From CALWPV01 sp045632125 (GTDB lineage Bacteria; Bacillota; Clostridia; Lachnospirales; Bianqueaceae): a stretch of 11,799 nt of DNA. The notes under the pieces are model-generated. The model did not search any database. It was not told the DNA's origin and saw only the letters and a list, made by a program, of their open reading frames with translations. Below are positions 1 through 6,335 of the stretch, piece by piece. The stretch lies in NCBI GenBank assembly GCA_045632125.1, contig JAZQWC010000062.1, forward strand, positions 1-11,799, in the 5' to 3' direction. The position numbers were made by a program, and so were the translations under genes. The number at the start of each line of letters is the position of its first letter. Position 1 is the first letter of the stretch.

Positions 1-861
1 GGACCTACTGTGTACCATTTTGCCCATATTGGCAATCTGCGCAGCTATATTATGGAAGACGTACTGGAAAAATTTTTGAACTATGCCGGCTATGAAGTAA
101 AACGTGTTATGAACATTACCGACGTTGGTCATCTGTCCAGCGATGCCGATACCGGTGAGGATAAGATGCTGAAGGGTGCCAAGCGTGAGAAAAAGACGGT
201 TATGGAGATCGCTCAGATGTATACCGAGGCTTTCTTTAACGATTGCAGCAAGCTGAACATTAAAAAGCCTGAAATCGTTGAGCCTGCTACCGGCTGCGTT
301 CCTGAGTTTATTCATATGATTGAAAGTTTGCTGGAAAAAGGTTATGCATACCAGGCAGGCGAGAATATTTATTTTGATACTTCCAAGCTTTCTAATTACC
401 ATGCCCTGACCGGACATGAAGAGGAAGAGCTGATGGTTGGCGTTCGTGACGATGTTGAACAGGACGAGAACAAACGCAATAAGAGTGACTTTGTTTTGTG
501 GTTTACAAAATCAAAATTCGATAATCAGGAATTGAAGTGGGAGAGTCCTTGGGGCGTAGGTTATCCCGGTTGGCATATCGAGTGTTCTAGTATTGCCATT
601 AAGCATTTGGGTGAGGACATGGATATTCACTGCGGCGGCGTAGATAACATCTTCCCCCATCATACCAATGAGATCGCTCAAAGTGAGGCATTTTTGGGCC
701 ACAAGTGGTGCCAACATTGGTTTCATGTGCAGCATTTGAATGATCGTTCCGGCAAGATGAGTAAGTCCAAGGGTGACTTCTTGACAGTTTCTCTGTTGGA
801 AAGCAAGGGCTATGACCCTCTGGTATACCGTCTGTTCTGCCTGCAGTCTCATTATCGCTAA
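1..861 (+). CDS. cysS: Cysteinyl-tRNA synthetase, catalytic part, partial at left edge and ended by a premature TAA
   Basis: Class I aminoacyl-tRNA synthetase that charges tRNA-Cys with cysteine in the cytoplasm. The reading frame enters at base 1 with GPTVY, so the first zinc Cys of the family's CGPTVY motif and about 30 N-terminal residues lie outside the window. Visible hallmarks are the HIGH-type motif HIGN (codons 25-36), the zinc-site Cys (583-585), the HHxxE zinc-site segment (His 661-663, Glu 670-672) and the KMSKS loop (754-774). All are intact, so the catalytic fold is complete. At 859-861 the frame hits TAA right after the residues LQSHYR, where homologues carry an ordinary residue and continue. 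The continuation is present in the same frame downstream (next entry). Identification is certain; whether the stop is real, a sequencing error or strain-specific damage cannot be decided from the sequence. Confidence 0.93.
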   Translation, partial: GPTVYHFAHIGNLRSYIMEDVLEKFLNYAGYEVKRVMNITDVGHLSSDADTGEDKMLKGAKREKKTVMEIAQMYTEAFFNDCSKLNIKKPEIVEPATGCVPEFIHMIESLLEKGYAYQAGENIYFDTSKLSNYHALTGHEEEELMVGVRDDVEQDENKRNKSDFVLWFTKSKFDNQELKWESPWGVGYPGWHIECSSIAIKHLGEDMDIHCGGVDNIFPHHTNEIAQSEAFLGHKWCQHWFHVQHLNDRSGKMSKSKGDFLTVSLLESKGYDPLVYRLFCLQSHYR

Positions 862-1323
862 CCTTTGGAATTTAGCTATGAGGTGTTGGATAATGTTGCA
901 ACTGCATATCAGAAATTACTGAATCGTATCAAGAATTTGAAGCCTGAAGGCGAAGTTGATGCTGCTAAGGTTGCTGAATATCATGACAAGTTTGTGGAAG
1001 CGGTAGGCAACGATTTGAATACCTCTTCCGGCTTGACAGTACTGTATGATATGCTGAAGGACGACATCAGTGATGCTACCAAGTTGGCATTGGTTGATGA
1101 CTTTGATCGCGTACTGTCTCTGGATCTAACCAAGAAGCGCGAAGAAGAAGCGGCCGGTGTGGATGCTGAACTGGAAGCCTATGTTTTGGCTCGGATTGCA
1201 GACCGCAAAGCGGCTAAAAAAGCTAAAGACTTTGCTACAGCTGATGCGATCCGCGAGGAGTTGGCAGCAAAGGGAATTATGATTAAAGATACAAGAGAAG
1301 GAACGATTTGGGAAAAAATTTAA
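862..1323 (+). pseudogene. cysS: Cysteinyl-tRNA synthetase, C-terminal part beyond the in-frame stop
   Basis: This is the direct in-frame continuation of the upstream CysRS fragment, with no bases gained or lost: after TAA the frame reads PLEFSYEVLDNV and runs to a TAA at 1321-1323. It covers the helical region after the KMSKS loop and the DALR-type tRNA-binding domain. The family's usual C-terminal pattern is present, including a Lys/Ala-rich helix, the segment FATADAIREELAAKGI and the ending DTREGTIWEKI. The nearest in-frame start-like codon is TTG at 865, with no Shine-Dalgarno sequence before it, so independent translation is doubtful. Together with the first part the gene would have the usual CysRS length of roughly 470 residues. 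The protein sequence shows no other decay, which argues for a very recent mutation or a base-call error. Confidence 0.8.
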
Positions 1324-1330
1324 CCTGTCA

Positions 1331-1398
1331 AGGGCTTCGTACGCACCTTCCGACAGCTACAGTGGTATGCTGTCGGAAGGTGGTTCGGAGCCTTTTTT
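1331..1398 (+). terminator. Rho-independent terminator of cysS
   Basis: A perfect 13-bp stem (1344-1356 with 1370-1382, core CCTTCCGACAG / CTGTCGGAAGG, 13-nt loop) is extended below by GGCT (1333-1336) pairing with AGCC (1389-1392). A run of six T follows at 1393-1398. It begins 7 bases after the cysS stop. Confidence 0.92.
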
Positions 1399-1401
1399 AG
1401 C

Positions 1402-1430
1402 TTGATTTTTTCAGATTGTTCCTTTAAAAT
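1402..1430 (+). promoter_or_regulatory. Predicted sigma-A promoter for the dGTPase-like gene
   Basis: TTGATT (1402-1407) and TAAAAT (1425-1430) are separated by exactly 17 bp, just downstream of the cysS terminator. The untranslated leader would be about 80 nt long. Seen by eye; no other candidate in this gap is better spaced. Confidence 0.5.
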
Positions 1431-1514
1431 ATGGATAGATATAGTTGATGAATTTGAATGAATGGCAGTGTGAGTAGCTGTTTTTGAAAGTGTGTGTGAA
1501 AGGAGTGTGGGTGT

Positions 1515-2747
1515 TTGAATCAATTTTTTGTTTTTTCTGATTTAGAAAAACAGTATTTGGAGACGATTACCGAGGAGAATGACGCGAAGCTGTCTCCTTA
1601 TGCAGCGAGAAATGCAGCTGCGGTACGAAATAAAAAACCAAAGTTTGATATTATTAGACCACCATATTCCTATGATGTGGATTTGGTGTTGTATAATCCT
1701 TTATATAATCGATATGCCGATAAGACACAGGTGTTTTCTTTTTATAAGAATGATGATTTAACCCGGCGGGCTCTTCATGTGCAGTTTGTGTCTAAAATTG
1801 CCCGTACCATTGGACGGGCCTTAAACCTAAATCTGGATCTGATCGAAGCGATTGCTCTTGGACATGATATGGGGCACACCCCCTTTGGCCATAAAGGAGA
1901 GGATTTCCTTTGTGAATGCTATCAGGAGGCCTGCCGAAAAGAGGGTAGGCCGGTTCGATATTTTAATCATAACGTGCATAGTGCAAGATTGTTTCGCTAT
2001 ATTCTGGGAAACGAGGTTTCTTTGCAGACTTTAAGTGGTATTTTATCTCATAACGGTGAAAAGGGGTATAAGGAATATACGCCTTCTGAACTCAATACCT
2101 TTGAGGAATTCGATGAACTGCTGGAAAGCTGTTATTTGTCGAAAAACTTTCATCGAACGCTGCGTCCCAATACCTTAGAGGGCTGTGTGGTACGTATCAG
2201 CGACCGGATTGCCTACGCGGGAAAAGATCGAGAAGACTTATTCCATGCCGGTATGATCAATGAAAAGAAGTTTAAGGAAAAACGTCTCATCGGTACCAAG
2301 AATAGTGATATCATTTCCAATTTGGTGGCGAATTTGATTAAAAACAGCATTAATTCCCCTACCTTAAATATGGATAAAGAAGTATTTGAAGATTTTGAAG
2401 ACCTGGTAAATGAAAACTCGATCATCTATTCAGATCTGCAGCTGAATGAGCCGTATTATGAGATTATTAAACCTTTGATGAAGATGTTGTTTGAAAAACT
2501 TTTTGAAGATCTTCAAAAGGAAAACGAAGACTCACCGGTATATTTTCATTTTCTGCGTGATCCGGCTATGGGAAAATATTATTGGGATCCAAAGGGTAAG
2601 GTAATCACTGAGTATGCCAGTGATATTGTAACAGACTTTATTGCCAGCATGTCTGATGATTATTTTATTGATGTGTGTAAATACCTGCATCTGGATGATG
2701 AGCGTGTTTCCAAGGTTCGGTATTATGAGTATTTTGAAGGAAGGTAA
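1515..2747 (+). CDS. dgt: HD-domain dGTP triphosphohydrolase (dGTPase) family protein
   Basis: Predicted cytoplasmic metal-dependent phosphohydrolase. Family members cleave dGTP or other dNTPs to the nucleoside and triphosphate, balancing nucleotide pools. The 410-residue protein has the HD metal-site pattern in order: His88 (RRALHVQFVSKIART), His117-Asp118 followed by His121 and His126 (GHDMGHTPFGHKGED), and Asp230 in ISDRIAYAGKD, which matches the family's ADEIAY-type motif. HNVHSARLFRYIL near residue 152 is also typical. The start is TTG at 1515: AAAGGAG at 1499-1505 sits 9 bases upstream and no in-frame ATG fits better. The gene is flanked by its own promoter and a bidirectional terminator, so it is probably a single-gene unit. 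Substrate specificity cannot be told from sequence; other dNTPs are possible. Confidence 0.88.
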   Translation: MNQFFVFSDLEKQYLETITEENDAKLSPYAARNAAAVRNKKPKFDIIRPPYSYDVDLVLYNPLYNRYADKTQVFSFYKNDDLTRRALHVQFVSKIARTIGRALNLNLDLIEAIALGHDMGHTPFGHKGEDFLCECYQEACRKEGRPVRYFNHNVHSARLFRYILGNEVSLQTLSGILSHNGEKGYKEYTPSELNTFEEFDELLESCYLSKNFHRTLRPNTLEGCVVRISDRIAYAGKDREDLFHAGMINEKKFKEKRLIGTKNSDIISNLVANLIKNSINSPTLNMDKEVFEDFEDLVNENSIIYSDLQLNEPYYEIIKPLMKMLFEKLFEDLQKENEDSPVYFHFLRDPAMGKYYWDPKGKVITEYASDIVTDFIASMSDDYFIDVCKYLHLDDERVSKVRYYEYFEGR

Positions 2748-2753
2748 ATTCAA

Positions 2754-2797
2754 TAAAGAAAAATGGCACTCACAATCGTGAGTGCCATTTTTCTTTA
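2754..2797. terminator. Bidirectional terminator between convergent dgt and argG
   Basis: A perfect 20-bp inverted repeat (2754-2773 with 2778-2797) with a 4-base loop AATC. The GC-rich core GGCACTCAC is flanked by A-runs on one arm and T-runs on the other, so a stem plus U-tract forms on either strand. It begins 6 bases after the dgt stop and ends 12 bases before the argG stop. Confidence 0.93.
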
Positions 2798-2809
2798 AGA
2801 AGTTTATTA

Positions 2810-4018
2810 TCAAACCTTGGTTAATCCCTTCATTCCACGGATCTTCATGGGCAGACCAAACAGATTAATGAAACCATTGGCATCTTTATGATCATACAGC
2901 TCGCCGGTGGTGAAGCTTGCGATGCTCTCGCTATACAAAGAGTAAGGAGAGGTGCAGCCGGCGGGAATGATGTTGCCCTTGTACAGAACCAGATTTACAG
3001 TACCGGTGATCACTTCCTGAGTAGAATCTACGAAAGCTGCCAAAGCATCGCGCAGAGGAGTGAACCATTCACCGGAATATACTAACTCAGCATATTTAAC
3101 AGCAACCTGCTGTTTGTAAGCGTAGGTCTGTTTGTCCAGACACATGTGTTCCAACTGTTCATGAGCCTTGAACATGATGGTTCCGCCGGGGGTCTCGTAT
3201 ACACCACGAGATTTCATACCAACTACACGGTTTTCCAAAATATCGGTGATGCCGATACCGTTTTCGCCGCCCAGTTTATTCAAAGCCTTCAGCAGGCTGA
3301 CGGGATCCATTTTTTCGCCATTCAAAGCAACGGGAATACCTTTTTCAAAATCAAGAGTAATAGCAGTAGCTTCGTCGGGAGCAGCTTGAGGAGTTACACC
3401 CAATTTCAACAGACGGTCGTAGTTGGGAGCCTGGCTGGGATCTTCCAGTTCCAGACCTTCATGGCTGATGTGCCAGATGTTGCGGTCGCGGCTATAGCTG
3501 TCACCGGATTTAATGGGGCATTCGATGCCGCGTTCCTGACAGTAGGCGATTTCTTCTTCACGAGACTGAATATCCCAAATTCTCCAGGGAGCAATAATCT
3601 GAAGTTCGGGAGCCAGAGCCTTAATGGTTAATTCAAAACGAACCTGATCGTTGCCTTTACCGGTACAGCCATGGCAGATAGCAACAGCGCCTTCCTGCTT
3701 AGCAATATCAACCAGAACTTTTGCAATCAAAGGACGAGCCATAGAAGTGCCCAGCATGTAGGTGGTCTCGTAAATAGCGCCGGCCTTCAAGGTAGGGTAG
3801 ATATAATCGGTGATGAATTCTTCGGTTACATCCAAGCAATAGTATTTGCAAGCACCGCTAGCTAAAGCGCGGGCTTCCAAACCATCGGTCTCTTTGCCCT
3901 GACCTACATCGATACAAACAGCAACTACATCGTAATCGTAGTTTTCTTTCAGCCACGGAATGATAACAGTAGTATCCAAACCGCCGGAATATGCCAATAC
4001 AACTTTTTCTTTAGCCAT
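2810..4018 (-). CDS. argG: Argininosuccinate synthase
   Basis: Joins citrulline and aspartate, using ATP, to form argininosuccinate: the penultimate step of arginine biosynthesis, in the cytoplasm. The protein of 402 residues is the family's normal length. Motifs seen: ATP-pyrophosphatase P-loop AYSGGLDT (9-16), TSMARP (91-96), HGCTGKGNDQVRFE (116-129), and the citrulline/aspartate-binding stretch beginning YSRDRNIWHISHEG (from 175). The start is the ATG complementary to 4016-4018, giving MAKEKVVLAYSGG. It has AAAGGAG on the minus strand (4028-4034) 9 bases upstream; a further in-frame extension of 18 codons upstream lacks family character. It is divergent from argF, which makes its substrate citrulline. 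No argH is visible in the window. The leader, about 100 nt from the predicted promoter, has inverted repeats. Confidence 0.97.
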   Translation of the reverse strand: MAKEKVVLAYSGGLDTTVIIPWLKENYDYDVVAVCIDVGQGKETDGLEARALASGACKYYCLDVTEEFITDYIYPTLKAGAIYETTYMLGTSMARPLIAKVLVDIAKQEGAVAICHGCTGKGNDQVRFELTIKALAPELQIIAPWRIWDIQSREEEIAYCQERGIECPIKSGDSYSRDRNIWHISHEGLELEDPSQAPNYDRLLKLGVTPQAAPDEATAITLDFEKGIPVALNGEKMDPVSLLKALNKLGGENGIGITDILENRVVGMKSRGVYETPGGTIMFKAHEQLEHMCLDKQTYAYKQQVAVKYAELVYSGEWFTPLRDALAAFVDSTQEVITGTVNLVLYKGNIIPAGCTSPYSLYSESIASFTTGELYDHKDANGFINLFGLPMKIRGMKGLTKV

Positions 4019-4058
4019 GATAATAAACTCCTTTAAAAATAAAATAAACTTCTTAATA

Positions 4059-4075
4059 TAAATGCAAAGCATTTA
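4059..4075 (-). repeat. Inverted repeat in the argG leader
   Basis: A 7-bp perfect inverted repeat, TAAATGC / GCATTTA, around a 3-base AAA spacer. It lies between the argG promoter and its ribosome binding site. It could be a small RNA hairpin or a protein-binding dyad; function unknown. Confidence 0.45.
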
Positions 4076-4081
4076 GTTTTT

Positions 4082-4100
4082 GCCTAAAACATCATTAGGC
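4082..4100 (-). repeat. Inverted repeat (6-bp hairpin) in the argG leader
   Basis: GCCTAA (4082-4087) and TTAGGC (4095-4100) pair around a 7-base loop. On the argG transcript the hairpin is followed by AAAAAC, not a U-tract, so it is not a terminator. Bases 4084-4090 could instead pair, with one bulge, with 4105-4112 (CTAAAAAC on the transcript), so two alternative structures are possible. Confidence 0.4.
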
Positions 4101-4118
4101 CTTCGTTTTTAGTGATGG

Positions 4119-4130
4119 GTATAATTATAC
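4119..4130. promoter_or_regulatory. Perfect 12-bp palindrome over the argG -10 box; candidate ArgR operator
   Basis: GTATAATTATAC is fully self-complementary and contains the argG -10 element. On the minus strand with one flanking base each side it reads TGTATAATTATACC, close to the ARG-box type TGAAT-N4-ATTCA known for ArgR/AhrC. ArgR binding is inferred; a -10 box embedded in A/T can be palindromic by chance. Confidence 0.35.
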
Positions 4131-4152
4131 ATCCGCGTTTATAAAAATGCAA
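4124..4152 (-). promoter_or_regulatory. Predicted argG promoter
   Basis: On the minus strand, TTGCAT (4147-4152) and TATAAT (4124-4129) are separated by exactly 17 bp. Transcription would start near 4117, leaving a leader of about 100 nt before the argG ATG. The -10 box is consensus. Confidence 0.7.
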
Positions 4153-4184
4153 GTCCTATTTTGTATTATTTTCAAATTTTTTTC

Positions 4185-4213
4185 TTGATAAATAAATCAT
4201 AAGAGAGTATCAT
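4185..4213 (+). promoter_or_regulatory. Predicted argF operon promoter
   Basis: TTGATA (4185-4190) and TATCAT (4208-4213) are separated by exactly 17 bp. Transcription would start near 4220, giving a short leader of about 25 nt. It faces away from the argG promoter; the two -35 boxes are 32 bp apart. Confidence 0.7.
4186..4199. promoter_or_regulatory. Weak candidate ArgR operator over the argF -35 box
   Basis: TGATAAATAAATCA has TGAT/ATCA half-sites around a 6-base A/T centre, overlapping the -35 box. It matches the ARG-box type at only part of its positions. It is listed because an ArgR site is expected for argF and the location would block RNA polymerase. Confidence 0.22.
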
Positions 4214-4230
4214 AGAAATCAGCATATAAC

Positions 4231-4249
4231 AGGAGGAAGTATGAAATGA
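4231..4249 (+). promoter_or_regulatory. argF ribosome binding site with a two-codon ORF ahead of the start
   Basis: AGGAGG (4231-4236) is followed by ATGAAATGA (4241-4249). The first ATG opens an ORF of only Met-Lys-stop, whose TGA (4247-4249) overlaps the argF ATG (4246-4248). Spacing from AGGAGG is 4 bases to the first ATG and 9 to the second, so 4246 is the better start. The frame confirms it: only 4246 reads into ArgF. Confidence 0.7.
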
Positions 4250-5250
4250 ATCTGTATCAAAGAGATTTTCTGACCCTGAAAGATTATACAGCAGAAGAGA
4301 TTGAATATTTATTAGATCTTTCTGCATATTTAAAAGAAAAAAAGCATAAAAGAGAACCTCATCGATATTTAGAAGGCTATCAGGTGGCGCTTTTGTTTGA
4401 AAAAACCAGTACCCGAACTCGTTGTGCATTTGAAGTAGCTGCCAACGATCTGGGTATGTCCAGTACTTATTTGGATTCTGTTAGCAGTCAAATGGGTAAA
4501 AAGGAGAGCATTGCTGATACTGCCCGTGTATTGGGCCGCATGTATGATGGTATCGAATATCGTGGTTATGAGCAGGAAAAGGTAATGGAACTGGCTAAAT
4601 ATGCAGGAGTTCCGGTTTGGAATGGTTTGACCAATGAGTTTCATCCGACTCAAATGCTGGCCGATATGCTCACCATTCGGGAGCATTTTGGAAATTTAAA
4701 AGGGCGCAAATTTGTATACATGGGAGATGCCCGCTATAACATGGGTAACTCTTTGATGATCACCTGTGCTAAGCTGGGTCTTCATTTTGTAGCCTGTACG
4801 AATCAAAAATATTTTCCGGAAGAAGAGCTGATTGCATATGCACAGCAGGAAGCTGAAAAATCCGGCGGTAGTGTAACTATGACGGAAAAGATTGAGGATG
4901 TAACAGGAGCCGATGTAATCTACACGGATGTATGGGTATCTATGGGTGAGCCGGCTTATGTATGGCAGGAGCGAATTAAAGATCTGACGCCTTATAAAGT
5001 AACAAAAGAAGTGATGCAGCTTGCCGGCGAACATGCGATTTTTATGCATTGTCTTCCTGCTTTTCATGATTTGAAAACACAGACAGCCCAGGGTGTATAC
5101 GAGAAATTTGGTATCACTGATATGGAAGTTACCGATGAAGTATTTGAAAGCAGTCAGTCGGTGGTGTTTGATGAGGCTGAAAACCGTATGCATACCATTA
5201 AAGCTGTGATGCTGGCTACGATGAAGAAAGATTTAGAGGTATTAAAATGA
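4246..5250 (+). CDS. argF: Ornithine carbamoyltransferase
   Basis: Transfers the carbamoyl group of carbamoyl phosphate to ornithine, giving citrulline for ArgG; cytoplasmic, normally trimeric. The 334-residue protein is full length. It shows the carbamoyl-phosphate-binding STRTR (55-59), HPTQ (133-136), the SMG loop characteristic of ornithine rather than aspartate carbamoyltransferases (232-234, in DVWVSMGEP) and HCLP (268-271). A catabolic role (arginine deiminase pathway) is possible for this family, but the divergent argG favours biosynthesis. It is the first gene of a three-gene operon: its TGA (5248-5250) overlaps the ATG of the next gene (5247-5249). Its promoter, the candidate operator and the unusual start region are described in separate entries. 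Confidence 0.96.
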   Translation: MNLYQRDFLTLKDYTAEEIEYLLDLSAYLKEKKHKREPHRYLEGYQVALLFEKTSTRTRCAFEVAANDLGMSSTYLDSVSSQMGKKESIADTARVLGRMYDGIEYRGYEQEKVMELAKYAGVPVWNGLTNEFHPTQMLADMLTIREHFGNLKGRKFVYMGDARYNMGNSLMITCAKLGLHFVACTNQKYFPEEELIAYAQQEAEKSGGSVTMTEKIEDVTGADVIYTDVWVSMGEPAYVWQERIKDLTPYKVTKEVMQLAGEHAIFMHCLPAFHDLKTQTAQGVYEKFGITDMEVTDEVFESSQSVVFDEAENRMHTIKAVMLATMKKDLEVLK

Positions 5251-6335
5251 CGCAGTTGTGGATGCACGGCCTGGGTCCTGATCCTGAAAAAGGAGCCAAG
5301 CATTTAAAGGAATATGGATTTAAAGCAGTAGTGGGAGGAGCAGGTTCTGCAGAAGTTGTTTTATCTCAAGGAATGGATTATTATATTTGCAGCGGTGCCT
5401 ACCGCGGCCCGGAATTTAAAGGAGACGAGTGGCTGGCACAGGATCCTTGGGGAAATAAACATGAATGGTTTGGTTCCACCTGTCCCACTCGAAAAGAGGT
5501 CCGCAGCTATAATCTGGAGCAGATTCGCCGCATGGCGGCTACGCCCGGAATTAAAGGAATTTTGATCGACGGTGCGCGTTTTGCATCTCCTACATCCGGT
5601 AAAACGACGGATGCCTTGTTTACCTGCTTTTGCCCGGAGTGTATGGCGAAGGCAAGGTCAATGGGCTTTGATGTGGATGAAATGAAGATGGCCGTGGCGA
5701 CTCTGCATGATTTTGTGCATGGGAAAAAGCTGGATCTAATGCCCTTTTATTATGGAATTCAGGAGTGGCTGCAGTTTAGACGGGCAGCGACCACGGAACA
5801 TTTGTTGGACTTTGTAACGGCTGTTAAGGAAGTGAATCCTGACTTAAAGGCTGGTATTTATATTTTCGCACCGGCACTGAGCGATCTAGTGGGTCAAAAT
5901 TACCGGGATCTGCAGGGAAAGATGGATATTATTGCGCCTATGCTGTACCGCTGTTATGAGGATCCCAATGGACCGGCGTGCTTGAATGTGGAATTGGCCG
6001 ATATGCTGCGAATGCTGGAAGGAGCAGCTGATTTGACGGAGGAGCAGCGTATTCGCATGGTGGGAGGTTTTGTTGGCCATGAACTTACCGGCTATGAAAA
6101 GCCGGAAGATATGATGGCGGGCTTGTCTACTCGAATTTTGAAACGTGAGACTCAGCGTGCACGCATCATGTGTCCGAAAGAGCAGCTTGTGCCCATCATT
6201 CAATTAGATGATCCATTACTTGGCGAGGCCATTGACCAGACCATGGCTGGAGGGGCAGAAGCAGTCAACTTCTTTGTATACGATGAACAGATCGTGGAAA
6301 ATAACCGAAATGTATGGGAGAAACTGCGAGAATGA
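5247..6335 (+). CDS. Uncharacterised TIM-barrel, glycoside-hydrolase-like protein
   Basis: Function not recognised. The 362-residue protein has no signal peptide or membrane segment, so it should be cytoplasmic. It has the rhythm of a (beta/alpha)8 barrel: hydrophobic strands ending in polar residues, such as GILIDGARF (Asp108), LKAGIYIFAP (about 200-209), MDIIAPMLYR (about 226-235), LVPIIQLDD and a late AVNFFVYDE. A Cys cluster, CFCPEC (Cys127, 129, 132) with Cys79 upstream (STCPT), resembles the short Cys motif in some hypothetical glycosidase-like barrels and could bind a metal. Asp108 is a possible catalytic residue; this is inference. GAGG at 5236-5239 lies 7 bases before the ATG. Both ends overlap neighbouring genes by ATGA, so it is translationally coupled to argF and to the radical SAM gene. 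A sugar-related or other barrel enzyme is equally possible. Confidence 0.7.
   Translation: MTQLWMHGLGPDPEKGAKHLKEYGFKAVVGGAGSAEVVLSQGMDYYICSGAYRGPEFKGDEWLAQDPWGNKHEWFGSTCPTRKEVRSYNLEQIRRMAATPGIKGILIDGARFASPTSGKTTDALFTCFCPECMAKARSMGFDVDEMKMAVATLHDFVHGKKLDLMPFYYGIQEWLQFRRAATTEHLLDFVTAVKEVNPDLKAGIYIFAPALSDLVGQNYRDLQGKMDIIAPMLYRCYEDPNGPACLNVELADMLRMLEGAADLTEEQRIRMVGGFVGHELTGYEKPEDMMAGLSTRILKRETQRARIMCPKEQLVPIIQLDDPLLGEAIDQTMAGGAEAVNFFVYDEQIVENNRNVWEKLRE

Noticed and set aside
859..861. TAA reassigned as a sense codon (alternative genetic code)
   Set aside because: TAA ends cysS itself, the dGTPase gene and the ABC ATPase gene at natural protein ends, so it is a normal stop here.
3146..3631. 161-codon plus-strand open frame inside argG
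   Set aside because: Antisense shadow of a fully conserved argG frame, with no ribosome binding site and low-complexity composition.
4019..4117. T-box riboswitch in the argG leader
   Set aside because: The conserved T-box antiterminator sequence and a following terminator are absent, and the leader is too short.
4159..4177. A third ArgR-like dyad, TTTG...CAAA, just upstream of the argF -35
   Set aside because: Half-site spacing is off and the match is poor; A/T-rich intergenic sequence readily gives such dyads.
4696..5193. 165-codon minus-strand open frame inside argF
   Set aside because: Antisense to the intact, motif-complete argF; no start signal or family resemblance.
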